Assembly: GCA_035354435.1 (NCBI GenBank)
Contig: DAOQAY010000015.1
Location: forward strand, 1 to 30,374
Source of the DNA: JAKLDO01 sp035354435
Lineage (GTDB): Bacteria; UBP6; UBA1177
Direction of reading: 5' to 3'
Length of the DNA: 30,374 nt
Under the pieces are notes generated by a model that saw nothing but the letters and a program-made list of their open reading frames with translations, had not been told where the DNA came from and did no database searches. Below are positions 9,139-16,151 of this stretch, one piece after another. Each line of letters opens with the position of its first letter. Positions within the stretch are counted from its first letter, which is position 1. Both the position numbers and the translations under genes were made by a program.

Positions 9139-9169
9139 CCGGGGATGGGTTTCCTGAAAGGAGGAAATG

Positions 9170-9751
9170 ATGAATAAAATTAATCTGTTAGTTGCAATTG
9201 TTGCTGCATTTTTGTTGAGTTCCTGCGGTTACAACGCCATGCAGGCTCAGGAAGAAGAGGTTTTTAAAGCGTGGGGTGATCTTGAAAGTTCCATGCAGCG
9301 CCGTGCCGATCTTATTCCGAATCTGGTAAGCACTGTGAAGGGTTATGCAAAGCATGAATCGGAAACTCTGGAAAAGATAGTTGAAATGAGAGCATCTGTC
9401 GGTTCTGTGAAGATCGACGCTAAAGATCTCGGCAATGCTGAGGCGATGGCGAAATTCCAGCGGTCACAGGGCGAGATATCGTCAGGACTTTCGAAACTTC
9501 TTGTGGTGGCTGAGCAGTATCCGGATCTGAAGGCTAACGAGAATTTCCGTGATCTGCAAAGTCAGCTTGAAGGTACCGAAAACCGTATAAATGTCGCCAG
9601 ACAGCGTTATAACGATGCGGTAAGCACATTTAACGCTTCAATCCGCAGTTTTCCGAACAGCATGATAAATGGCTGGTTCCTTCATCTTGAACGGAAGGAA
9701 TATTTCAAGGCTGAAGAAAAAGCTAAAGAAGTTCCGAAAGTGGAGTTTTAA
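9170..9751 (+). CDS. lemA: LemA family lipoprotein
   Basis: A 193-aa protein with a signal peptide ending in the lipobox LLSSC, so it is probably anchored in the envelope. The LemA signature follows: 'VFKAWGDLESSMQRRADLIPNLV' region, 'YAKHESETLEKI', 'QYPDLKANENFRDLQSQLEGTENRI' region and 'ARQRYNDAVSTFNASIRSFP', which form a long helical bundle. LemA proteins are widespread and of unclear molecular function. There are two adjacent ATGs (9167 and 9170). I prefer the second because GGAGG ends at 9164, giving 5 nt rather than 2 nt spacing. It is the first gene of a LemA-TPM-TPM operon, a very common gene set. The upstream repeat element ends only 17 nt before it, so its native promoter may have been displaced. 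Confidence 0.92.
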   Translation: MNKINLLVAIVAAFLLSSCGYNAMQAQEEEVFKAWGDLESSMQRRADLIPNLVSTVKGYAKHESETLEKIVEMRASVGSVKIDAKDLGNAEAMAKFQRSQGEISSGLSKLLVVAEQYPDLKANENFRDLQSQLEGTENRINVARQRYNDAVSTFNASIRSFPNSMINGWFLHLERKEYFKAEEKAKEVPKVEF

Positions 9752-9753
9752 TA

Positions 9754-10452
9754 GTGAAAAAAATACTTTTTTTAATACCGTTTTTAGTTGTAACTCTTTT
9801 TGCGCTGGATGTGCCGGCTCTTAAAGGGCGGGTGACCGACAATGCAGGGTTGCTTTCTTCTGATGCGGCGGTTCGTATCGAACAGAAACTTGCTGCACTT
9901 GAAACGAGTGATTCAACACAGATTGCAGTTCTGACAGTGCCGACTCTTGATGGTGACAGCATTGAGGATTTTTCAATGCGTGTCGTCGAGCAGTGGAAAC
10001 TCGGCCAGAAGGAGACTGATAATGGAGCACTTCTTATTATTGCCAAAGATGATCGCAAGCTTCGCATCGAAGTCGGTTACGGACTGGAAGGCAAGCTGAC
10101 AGATGCCACAGCCGGTCGGATAATCCGTCAGGTCATTGTGCCTTATTTCAAACGAAATGACTTCGAAGATGGTGTCGAAGCAGGAGTCGATGCAATGATA
10201 GCTGCCGCAAAAGGTGAGTTTAAAGCTTCTGAAAACAAATCGCCGGTATCTGAAAAACACATGTCGATTATCATGATTATATTTTTCATAATTATATTCT
10301 TTTTACGCGCTGTGGTCGGTGGCGGCAGACACCGGTTTTACGGTGGCGGATACAGAGGCGGCGGTGGATTCGGCGGTTTCGGCGGTGGCGGTGGCGGATT
10401 CAGTGGAGGCGGCGGCGGTTTCGGCGGTGGCGGCTCTTCAGGAGGCTGGTAA
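9754..10452 (+). CDS. TPM-domain membrane protein with Gly-rich tail (YgcG-like)
   Basis: A 232-aa protein with a GTG start 2 nt after the lemA stop and GGAG 8 nt before it. There is a cleavable signal (about 1-18), then a TPM domain (about 25-150) with the typical 'GRVTDNAGLLSSDAA', 'TQIAVLTVPTLDGDSIEDFS', 'NGALLIIAKDDRKLRIEVGYGLEG' region and 'GRIIRQVIVPYF'. A TM helix follows (about 172-185), and the tail is almost all Gly/Phe, ending GGSSGGW. The family name TPM reflects proteins of thylakoids and bacterial membranes; the fold binds Ca and a phosphatase activity was reported for a plant member. It couples to the next gene by TAATG. Confidence 0.9.
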   Translation: MKKILFLIPFLVVTLFALDVPALKGRVTDNAGLLSSDAAVRIEQKLAALETSDSTQIAVLTVPTLDGDSIEDFSMRVVEQWKLGQKETDNGALLIIAKDDRKLRIEVGYGLEGKLTDATAGRIIRQVIVPYFKRNDFEDGVEAGVDAMIAAAKGEFKASENKSPVSEKHMSIIMIIFFIIIFFLRAVVGGGRHRFYGGGYRGGGGFGGFGGGGGGFSGGGGGFGGGGSSGGW

Positions 10453-11114
10453 TGAAAGATCTGACAAAAAAATTCCTTTCGGAATCTGAAAAAAACAGTG
10501 TGCTTAATGCAGTGTCACAACTTGAAAAGAATACAACTGGCGAACTTGTGCCGATGATCGTTTCAACGAGCGGAAGCTATGGCGAATACAGCATTATCGG
10601 CTCTTTGGCACTGGCTATGCCGTTAGCTGTAATTAATGCCTATTTAATCAACTGGTGGTATTATGATCAGATCGACACGCTTCTGTTTTTCTTCATCTTT
10701 TTTATTCCTCTTTTTGTTCTGTTTTTTCTCATTTTGAACGATATGCCGTGCCTCAAAAGGCTTTTTGTGCCTAAAGATGTAATGGAAGAAGAAGTTCGTG
10801 AAACGGCGGCTTACGCTTTTCTTTCACACGGACTTCATAACACAAAGAACGCATCCGGAGTTCTGCTCTATATATCGATTTTTGAAAGACGAGTGTGGAT
10901 TTTAGCCGATAGAGGTATCAACAGTAAACTTCCGGAAGGCACATGGGACAGCATTGTGGCAGATCTTACAAAAGGATTGAAGCAGAAAAAGAATGGTGAA
11001 GGGATCGTCACAGCTATAAACCGGATCGGAGAACAACTGATCTCGAATTTCCCGGCAGATGGAGATTCAACCAATGAACTGCCTGATCTGATAGTTGGAG
11101 AAGAAAAACCCTAA
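10452..11114 (+). CDS. Second TPM-domain membrane protein
   Basis: A 220-aa protein. The N-terminal half has 'LSESEKNSVLNAVSQLEKNTTGELVPMIV', as in TPM domains, then two TM helices (about 50-65 and 76-97) inserted in the domain, then 'VLLYISIFERRVWILADRGINSK' and 'GEGIVTAINRIGEQL'. This split-by-helices form usually accompanies LemA and the Gly-rich TPM protein, as here. The start overlaps the previous stop by one base. The final codons AAA CCC TAA lie inside the AAACCCTAACCC end of the repeat element at 11106, so the C-terminal KP and the stop codon appear to come from the element, replacing or abutting the original end. Confidence 0.88.
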   Translation: MKDLTKKFLSESEKNSVLNAVSQLEKNTTGELVPMIVSTSGSYGEYSIIGSLALAMPLAVINAYLINWWYYDQIDTLLFFFIFFIPLFVLFFLILNDMPCLKRLFVPKDVMEEEVRETAAYAFLSHGLHNTKNASGVLLYISIFERRVWILADRGINSKLPEGTWDSIVADLTKGLKQKKNGEGIVTAINRIGEQLISNFPADGDSTNELPDLIVGEEKP

Positions 11115-11209
11115 CCCCCAGCCCCTTTCCCTTTGAAAAGGGCAAGGGGAGATGTAAATTGTGGTTTTTCACCCTTCCTTTTTTAAAGGGAAGGGACGGG
11201 GATGGGTTT
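11106..11209. mobile_element. Solo 104-bp MITE-like copy of the endonuclease-carrying repeat element
   Basis: It begins AAACCCTAACCCCC and ends GGGGATGGGTTT, imperfect terminal inverted repeats. It contains two hairpins (11122-11149 and 11172-11195) separated by about 22 bp of unrelated sequence. The left half matches 8699-8746 and the right half matches 9112-9152 (about three differences in 40 bp), so it equals the 8663-9152 element without its gene. It fills the whole gap between two convergent genes, and its two ends coincide with both stop codons. Confidence 0.72.
11122..11149. terminator. Strong hairpin in the solo element, candidate bidirectional terminator
   Basis: CCCCTTTCCCTTT (11122-11134) pairs with AAAGGGCAAGGGG (11137-11149) with a single T/C mismatch and a two-base loop. 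A second hairpin, CCCTTCC/GGAAGGG, follows at 11172-11195. Between convergent genes they could stop transcription from both sides, although neither has a clean U-tract. Confidence 0.5.
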
Positions 11210-11544
11210 TACCTCTTATAATGAGGCATTTCTTCAGGAATGAACATTGATATCTCGACGAGTCCTGCGACTTTGCCGTCTTTGTACCACGGAGCCTGAT
11301 AGATCAGTTTTTTCCTGCCGTTTTTCTCAATTGTATAGACATTTTTGGTGTCGTTTTCCATCAGATCCTTCATGATATCCCGTGATCTTTGCTGATGGCA
11401 TCCCATAAGATTAGACCCGATAAGGCTTTTTCCGCCTTGCTTTTCATTAACTTTGGCTGATGCTTCGTTCATGTCAAGGATGTTGCCCTCAAGGTCCATC
11501 ACTGTTATCGCCGCGCCGAAATTCTCTATCCAATTTGTAAACAT
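11209..11544 (-). CDS. Small single PAS-domain protein
   Basis: A 111-aa cytoplasmic protein consisting of one PAS-like domain: 'AAITVMDLEGNILDMNEASAKV' region, 'GKSLIGSNLMGCHQQRSRD' and 'YQAPWYKDGKVAGLVEISMFIP', matching the beta-alpha-beta pattern of PAS sensors. There is no kinase, cyclase or HTH output, so it may sense a small ligand and act through a partner. The start at 11544 is preceded by GAGGTGG about 4 nt upstream. A longer frame to 11649 would begin with an unlikely hydrophobic, unordered stretch and lacks a ribosome site. It converges with the TPM operon, and its TAA stop touches the repeat element. Confidence 0.7.
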   Translation of the reverse strand: MFTNWIENFGAAITVMDLEGNILDMNEASAKVNEKQGGKSLIGSNLMGCHQQRSRDIMKDLMENDTKNVYTIEKNGRKKLIYQAPWYKDGKVAGLVEISMFIPEEMPHYKR

Positions 11545-11650
11545 TTTCCACCTCAAAATGAAAATTACCGGAACAATGTAATATATTTTGATATGTTTTT
11601 CCAGTAGATGTAATATGTGTCGAAAATAATTTGAAAACCAGAGGTTCAAA

Positions 11651-12001
11651 ATGATCTACACGATTGTTAAATACCTTGTGACTGCGGCGGTTGTTGTCGT
11701 GGTTTCGGAAGTTGCCAAAAGGTCTGACAGACTAGGATCTTTCATCAGTTCGCTTCCGCTTGTGACACTGCTTGTCCTTTTCTGGCTCTATTTTGAGAAC
11801 CAGCCTGCGGCAAAGCTTGAAAATCATGCATATTACACATTCTGGTATGTCCTACCGACACTGCCTATGTTCATCATGTTCCCGTTTCTGCACCAGCGCT
11901 TCGGCTTCTGGCTCACCATTGCCATCAGCATCGCCCTCACAGTGGTGCTCTTCGCCATCACCGGGATCATCTGCAAAAAATTCGGAGTAGTGCTGTTTTA
12001 G
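11651..12001 (+). CDS. DUF3147 family small membrane protein
   Basis: A 116-aa protein with four predicted TM helices (about 3-20, 33-47, 63-80, 86-108). It keeps the DUF3147 pattern 'RLGSFISSLPLVTLL', 'YYTFWYVLPTLPMF' and 'FGFWLTIAISI'. The function of this family is unknown. GAGG lies about 7 nt before the ATG. The last third of the gene is clearly richer in G+C than the first and than the AT-rich module that follows. The divergent PAS gene begins 106 bp away on the other strand. Confidence 0.78.
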   Translation: MIYTIVKYLVTAAVVVVVSEVAKRSDRLGSFISSLPLVTLLVLFWLYFENQPAAKLENHAYYTFWYVLPTLPMFIMFPFLHQRFGFWLTIAISIALTVVLFAITGIICKKFGVVLF

Positions 12002-12003
12002 GA

Positions 12004-12042
12004 TATACTTTTTTTACTTGAAATGAGATGATGAAAAGTATA
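12004..12042. repeat. Inverted repeat downstream of the DUF3147 gene
   Basis: TATACTTTT (12004-12012) and AAAAGTATA (12034-12042) are perfect 9-bp arms with a 21-nt loop. It could be an operator for the module that starts at 12158 or part of the DUF3147 gene's transcription end. Confidence 0.45.
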
Positions 12043-12096
12043 AAGTTCCGTAGAATTCAACTATTTTGGTTTGTTATGGTGGTTCAAGTTTCTGAT

Positions 12097-12123
12097 CAAA
12101 AAGCTTCTATTAGAAAGTTTTTT
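12097..12123 (+). terminator. Possible weak intrinsic terminator
   Basis: An A-rich arm with TTCTA (12105-12109) pairs with TAGAA (12111-12115) and is followed by AGTTTTTT. The short stem plus T-run fits a weak terminator between the DUF3147 gene and the next module. Confidence 0.3.
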
Positions 12124-12157
12124 GATAGAGACAGCAAAAAATGAATAGGAAAAAAAC

Positions 12158-12748
12158 ATGCCTGATAATTCAAAGCTTAAATTAATGGTTGCGTCTACGG
12201 TTTATAATTTTGAGGATCAATTGGTTCAACTATGTGGCATCCTTAAAGTATTCGGCTACGATGTTTGGAACTCTCATCTTGGTACGATTCCTGTCCATCC
12301 CAATAGATCGAACCTCAAGAATTGTGTTGCTGCTGTTCAAAATTGCGATATATTCTTAGGTGTCATTCGTCCATATTACGGGAGTGGAGTTATCGACAAT
12401 TATTCTATAACACATCAGGAATTTCGGGAAGCAATTAGATTGAAAAAGCCTCGATGGATGCTGGTTCATCACGATGTTATTACGGCTCGACAATTATTGA
12501 AATCGTATATGTATGATAAGAAAGGAGCTCGTAGAAAATTCAAATTAAAGCCGAATCCTATAATAGATGATTTAAGAGTGATAGATTTATATAACGATGC
12601 TATACAAAATGATGTTAATCCGGCAAATAGAACTGGAAATTGGGTTCAGGAATTTCAGACTATTAAAGAAATAAATTGCTATATTGATAGTCAGCTAAAG
12701 GATTTAGACCAAATTAGAAAAACATGTGAGGAGATGAATAGAACATGA
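12158..12748 (+). CDS. DUF4062-domain protein
   Basis: A 196-aa soluble protein. The first 120 residues look like a DUF4062 domain: 'LKLMVASTVYNFEDQLVQLC' at the start, 'GYDVWNSHLGTIPVHP', 'NCVAAVQNCDIFLGVIRPYYG', 'SITHQEFREAIRLKKPRWMLV'. This Rossmann-like fold resembles TIR-type domains and is common in defence and signalling genes. The conserved Glu in 'THQEFREA' sits where TIR-like enzymes carry a catalytic or binding Glu; this parallel is an inference. The gene is visibly AT-rich with many TTA/AAT/AGA codons, unlike its neighbours, suggesting acquisition. It overlaps the next gene by 4 bp (ATGA), so the two proteins are probably made together and work together. Confidence 0.68.
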   Translation: MPDNSKLKLMVASTVYNFEDQLVQLCGILKVFGYDVWNSHLGTIPVHPNRSNLKNCVAAVQNCDIFLGVIRPYYGSGVIDNYSITHQEFREAIRLKKPRWMLVHHDVITARQLLKSYMYDKKGARRKFKLKPNPIIDDLRVIDLYNDAIQNDVNPANRTGNWVQEFQTIKEINCYIDSQLKDLDQIRKTCEEMNRT

Positions 12749-14136
12749 ATGCAGAAGAATTATCAAAAATTATTAAAAATGGTATGACAGAGCAGGTGGA
12801 ATTCAAGAATTCTAATTTATCCATTAATGAGGTGGCTCGTACTGTTTGTGCTTTTCTTAATCGAAAAGGTGGACGAATATTGATTGGATTTTCAGACAAA
12901 GGCAAACCGACTGGTATTTCAGATGTTTCATCTTTTTATCACCAACTTGAAACTGAGTTGCAAAAAATGATTTCGCCATCAACATTTTGGAGTGTTGAGC
13001 AGGCGGAAGATGCAGGAAAAGATTTTATCATAGTCGATGTTCCAGAAGGTATGGATAAGCCTTATGTGGTTGATGGTGCAATTTATATTCGAGCGGGAAT
13101 AAAAGATGTTCCGGCAACACGAGATGATATCAGTACTTTAATTCACAAGCGGGCTGAAGCAGAAGTGCGTTGGGAGCGACAAGTTGCAATTGGTACAGGG
13201 CTTGAAGATTTGGAGAAGGATATAATTGTTGAAACTGCACAATTGGCAGTGAATTCAGAACGATGGAAAGGTAAACCGAAAGATATTGAATCATTTTTGC
13301 ATTCATTTGGCTTATTGGTATCTGGAAGTTTGACTAAAGCAGCTCTTATTTTATATGGAAAAAACCCAACTCGTTTTTTTCCACAGGCAAAAGTTCGCTT
13401 AATGGTTATGCCTAATGGAAAAATAGGGAGACAATACTCTATGGATAAAGAATTCGATGGCGGACTCCTTCGGATTACTCAGGAAATTCAGGATTCATTA
13501 GCTATTTATGTCGGCGGAACTAATAGTACCTTTTCAGCACAAAATTGGCAACGCTCAGATAGACAAAGCTATTCTTTACCGGCTCTGCGTGAAGGAGTTA
13601 TGAATGCATTGGTGCATAGAGACTACGAATCGAATGGATCAATATTAATTTCTGTTTTACCTGATTCAATTAAGATTGCGAATCCTGGTAGTCTGCCGGA
13701 AGGGTTGAAAGTAACTGACTTGAAAAAAAATCACCTGTCTTTTCCGCGTAACCCGGATATTGCTCATATGTGTTTCTTACATAGGTTAATTGAGAAAGTC
13801 GGTCGTGGTACGCAGTTTATTGTTGAAAACTGTCGTAATGCACAGTTGAAAGACCCTAAATGGGTAAGTTCTTCTTTAGAAACATCTCTTGTTTTCTTTT
13901 CATCTCTAAACAAAGCAGGGACTCAAGATCTCAGTGAGAGACAAAAAAAGATAATTGAAGTATTAAAATCAAGGAAAAATATGAAAGCAACCGAAATCGT
14001 TATTTTACTCGGTATTGATATTACAGACCGTACAATACGGAATGACCTTGATTATTTGATAAGACAAGGATTGGTTATGCGTAACGGGCAAGGTCCTAGC
14101 ACAACTTACTTACTAGAAAATCAAGATTCAAAGTGA
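12745..14136 (+). CDS. AlbA_2 (Schlafen-type)/RecG-C-like ATP-binding protein with C-terminal winged helix
   Basis: A 463-aa protein in three parts. Residues 1-130 are an AlbA_2/Schlafen AlbA-type domain ('GMTEQVEFKNS', 'TVCAFLNRKGGRILIGFSDKG', 'IYIRAG'). Residues about 270-375 resemble the GHKL-like ATPase region often called RecG C-terminal ('LREGVMNALVHRDYESNG', 'IKIANPGSLPEGL', 'RNPDIA', 'EKVGRGTQFIVENC'). Residues about 395-460 are a winged helix ('LSERQKKIIEVLKSR', 'DRTIRNDLDYLIRQGLV'). Such proteins are annotated as transcriptional regulators or defence components; related Schlafen domains can be RNases. The strong AT bias matches the DUF4062 partner. It may regulate its own operon through the tandem repeats downstream, or sense phage or stress. 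No promoter was firmly seen. Confidence 0.78.
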   Translation: MNAEELSKIIKNGMTEQVEFKNSNLSINEVARTVCAFLNRKGGRILIGFSDKGKPTGISDVSSFYHQLETELQKMISPSTFWSVEQAEDAGKDFIIVDVPEGMDKPYVVDGAIYIRAGIKDVPATRDDISTLIHKRAEAEVRWERQVAIGTGLEDLEKDIIVETAQLAVNSERWKGKPKDIESFLHSFGLLVSGSLTKAALILYGKNPTRFFPQAKVRLMVMPNGKIGRQYSMDKEFDGGLLRITQEIQDSLAIYVGGTNSTFSAQNWQRSDRQSYSLPALREGVMNALVHRDYESNGSILISVLPDSIKIANPGSLPEGLKVTDLKKNHLSFPRNPDIAHMCFLHRLIEKVGRGTQFIVENCRNAQLKDPKWVSSSLETSLVFFSSLNKAGTQDLSERQKKIIEVLKSRKNMKATEIVILLGIDITDRTIRNDLDYLIRQGLVMRNGQGPSTTYLLENQDSK

Positions 14137-14189
14137 AGGTCGTTTCCGGATTTTTCCAGATATTCCCGTAAACAGCCATAAATTACTGT

Positions 14190-14264
14190 ACATTCCTGTG
14201 TATATTCAAATAGTTCCATACATTTTTGTATAGTTTCAGATGTTTCCAGATGTTTCCAGATGTC
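14190..14264. repeat. Degenerate tandem repeats after the AlbA_2 gene
   Basis: Two 28-bp segments, 14190-14217 and 14220-14247, match at about 20 of 28 positions with a 30-bp period. Inside and after the second, TGTTTCCAGA is repeated exactly at 14241-14250 and 14251-14260, with a weaker copy before and a partial one after. TTTCCAGA also occurs near 14153-14160. GTTTCC (14252-14257) can pair with GGAAAC (14270-14275). The rest of the 14137-14379 gap is AT-rich and shows no gene. Confidence 0.6.
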
Positions 14265-14379
14265 TTTTTGGAAACGAAGATTTCTTTGTGAGAAAATTCA
14301 AAAAAGAATATGAAAATTAGCGATTTATTTTAAAAATAATATTATTCAGAGTGTTAATCGAATTTTATTGGAGTGTGTC

Positions 14380-14928
14380 ATGTTGAAAGGTAAAAATGTG
14401 AATTTAAGGCTGACAAAGGAAAGTGATCTGGAAAAGATAAACGAGCTGATGAGCGATCTGATGAACCGCGGAGATTATTATCCGATGGGTCTGCACACTC
14501 TCGTTGCGGCAAAGAAAGGATTCAGCGAGAATGGATTCTGGGGTGAAGACATGGGCTGGCTTGTGATAACCGATAAAAATGACGAAATGCTCGGCAATAT
14601 CGGGTTTTTCAAGTATGCTCCTTATGCTGACGGATACGAACTCGGAGCTGTCATTTTCAATCCTGAGAACCGTGCAAAAGGCTATATGACCGAAGCTGTG
14701 AAAATATTCATCGCTTACATGTTCGAAATAAAGAAGATCGAAAGGCTTCAGGCGGCTCTCACAGAAGGGAACAAGGGAAGCGAAGGGGTTTTCAGAAAGT
14801 GCGGACTGACAAAAGAAGGGGTCCTGCGCAAAGCGATATACCACCGTGGTCAGTACAAAAATCTGGTGCTTTATTCAATACTTAGAAATGAAGCGAAGTC
14901 GCTGAAAGAAACGATTGAAAGTCTGTGA
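14380..14928 (+). CDS. GNAT family N-acetyltransferase (RimJ/RimL-like)
   Basis: A 182-aa soluble protein. The GNAT fold shows as 'VNLRLTKESDLEKINEL' (first strand and helix), 'MLGNIGFFKY' (central strand), 'ELGAVIFNPENRAKGYMTEAVKIFI' (the acetyl-CoA pyrophosphate loop, RAKGYM here) and 'VFRKCGLTKEGVLRKAIYHRGQYKNLVLYSI', typical of the RimJ/RimL branch that acetylates protein N-termini or small amines. The substrate is unknown. The start is the ATG at 14380, with GGAG 6 nt upstream; an in-frame TTG at 14368 lacks a site. Base composition returns to the host-like level here, marking the end of the AT-rich module. Only 22 nt separate it from the PAP2 gene, so they probably share a transcript. 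Confidence 0.85.
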   Translation: MLKGKNVNLRLTKESDLEKINELMSDLMNRGDYYPMGLHTLVAAKKGFSENGFWGEDMGWLVITDKNDEMLGNIGFFKYAPYADGYELGAVIFNPENRAKGYMTEAVKIFIAYMFEIKKIERLQAALTEGNKGSEGVFRKCGLTKEGVLRKAIYHRGQYKNLVLYSILRNEAKSLKETIESL

Positions 14929-14950
14929 AAGCAGATCAAAGGGGTTGATA

Positions 14951-15763
14951 TTGAAAAAAGTTCTGATCTTTATTTTCAGTCTTCTTTTTACATTGCAGGC
15001 AATGTCTCTTGAAAAAAGCGGTAGTGAATTTCCTTTTGAGCTTTCAGGAACAAAAGAGGCCTTTCTGCTTTCCTCCGGATTAGGTTTTATGACTTCGTAC
15101 TTTTTTGAACAGTCTGCCGAAATGAGCGATCTTGAAGTCCGGGCTCTTGATAAATATGACATAAACAGTTTTGACCGCTGTGCAACTGAACTTTACAGCG
15201 AAAAGTCCGCCCTTGCATCTGATGTCATTCTTGGAACTGTTATGGCTGCACCGGTATTATTTTTTGCCGATAAAAGGCTCAACAGAGATTTCAAAAATGC
15301 TGCAACTTATCTTGTCATGTACGCAGAATCATTGATATTGCTGAACGGAATAACAGAAACTTTCAAAGTGACAGTTCAAAGAAAAAGACCTTATGCCTAC
15401 AACGAATCATTGTCATATAAAAAGAGAACTTCCGGAGATTATAACCTTTCTTTTCTGAGCGGGCATACTGCAAATGTTTTCAATTCGGCGGTTTTTCTTT
15501 CCACAGTTTTTACTTTTGCCAACCCCGGTTCAAAATGGGTTCCTGTCGTCTGGACAGCTTCTCTTTCTGTGGCATCAACTGTTGCGGTGCTGCGGGTTGC
15601 TGCCGGAAAACATTACCCGACCGATGTGATAGCCGGAGCGGTTCTCGGCTCGGTAACAGGTCTGCTTATACCTCTGCTTCATAAGGTGAATAAGAAAAAC
15701 CTGAGTGTTTTTCCTGTAGTATCTTCTGAATATGGCGGACTGCAGGCTGTTTTGAATTTTTAA
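14951..15763 (+). CDS. PAP2-family phosphatase, secreted or membrane-bound
   Basis: A 270-aa protein with an N-terminal signal or TM helix (1-18) and about four hydrophobic segments later. All three phosphatase motifs are complete: K-x6-R-P (Lys139 to Pro147, 'KVTVQRKRP'), S-G-H (170-172) and R-x5-H-x3-D (Arg215, His221, Asp225, 'RVAAGKHYPTD'). PAP2 enzymes dephosphorylate phosphatidic acid or undecaprenyl pyrophosphate at the membrane. The start is a TTG at 14951 with AAGGGG ending 6 nt upstream; a TTG at 14915 gives an implausible charged N-terminus. The DgkA-like kinase 26 nt downstream does the opposite step, so the pair likely recycles a lipid phosphate carrier. Confidence 0.88.
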   Translation: MKKVLIFIFSLLFTLQAMSLEKSGSEFPFELSGTKEAFLLSSGLGFMTSYFFEQSAEMSDLEVRALDKYDINSFDRCATELYSEKSALASDVILGTVMAAPVLFFADKRLNRDFKNAATYLVMYAESLILLNGITETFKVTVQRKRPYAYNESLSYKKRTSGDYNLSFLSGHTANVFNSAVFLSTVFTFANPGSKWVPVVWTASLSVASTVAVLRVAAGKHYPTDVIAGAVLGSVTGLLIPLLHKVNKKNLSVFPVVSSEYGGLQAVLNF

Positions 15764-15789
15764 TAGTCAGGATTTAAGGAGATATTCCG

Positions 15790-16149
15790 ATGAAAAAGTT
15801 CTGTTTAAGTTTTTTGTATGCATTCCGCGGTATCAAATATGCTTTCCAGGGACAGAGGAACATTAAAGTTCAGATGTGTTCCGGTGTCGCCGCTGTTGCC
15901 GCAGGGCTGATCCTGAGAGTGCAGACAATTGAACTGATTGCAATATTTCTGATATCCGGAATGATCATCGCTCTTGAAATGGTGAATACCGCAATTGAAA
16001 AAATGGTCGATATCCTCTCCCCGGAATTCAACAGAAGTTACGGCGTCATCAAAGACATCATGGCGGGAGCAGTGCTTGTCCTTGCCATAATTTCTGTAAT
16101 AATAGGAATTCTGATATTCATTCCGAAGATAGTGGAAATATTCGCATAG
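15790..16149 (+). CDS. dgkA: DgkA-type lipid kinase (diacylglycerol or undecaprenol kinase)
   Basis: A 119-aa integral membrane protein of family-typical length with three TM helices. The active-site signature is intact: 'EMVNTAIEKMVD' (Glu63, Asn66, Glu70) and 'KDIMAGAVL' (Asp89). The enzyme phosphorylates diacylglycerol in proteobacteria or undecaprenol in Gram-positives using MgATP; which substrate is used here is open. AAGGAGA stands 7 nt before the ATG. It is the last gene of the GNAT-PAP2-DgkA group and converges with the MFS gene. Confidence 0.92.
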   Translation: MKKFCLSFLYAFRGIKYAFQGQRNIKVQMCSGVAAVAAGLILRVQTIELIAIFLISGMIIALEMVNTAIEKMVDILSPEFNRSYGVIKDIMAGAVLVLAIISVIIGILIFIPKIVEIFA

Positions 16150-16151
16150 AA

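Larger units (their letters stand above)
8663..9152 (+). mobile_element. Palindromic repeat element carrying a DUF559-type endonuclease gene
   Basis: The left end is made of two related arms, 8663-8696 and 8699-8746, both containing AACCCTAACCC followed by an AAAGGGCAAGGG palindrome arm. The right end (9112-9152) holds a CCCTTCC...GGAAGGG hairpin and closes with GGGGATGGGTTT. The endonuclease gene fills the interior and its stop codon lies in the right hairpin. Both ends recur, in the same order and orientation and without the gene, at 11106-11209. The right ends differ at only about three positions over 40 bp. The outermost bases are imperfect inverted repeats (AACCCTAACCC against AAACCCATCCCC). 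No transposase is present; mobility is inferred from the two copies. Confidence 0.65.

Noticed and set aside
10319..10448. GGC/GGT-rich tract as a regulatory repeat or recombination hotspot
   Set aside because: It encodes the normal Gly-rich tail of YgcG-like TPM proteins.
14190..14264. CRISPR array
   Set aside because: The repeats are too short and degenerate, have no regular spacers, and no cas genes are present.
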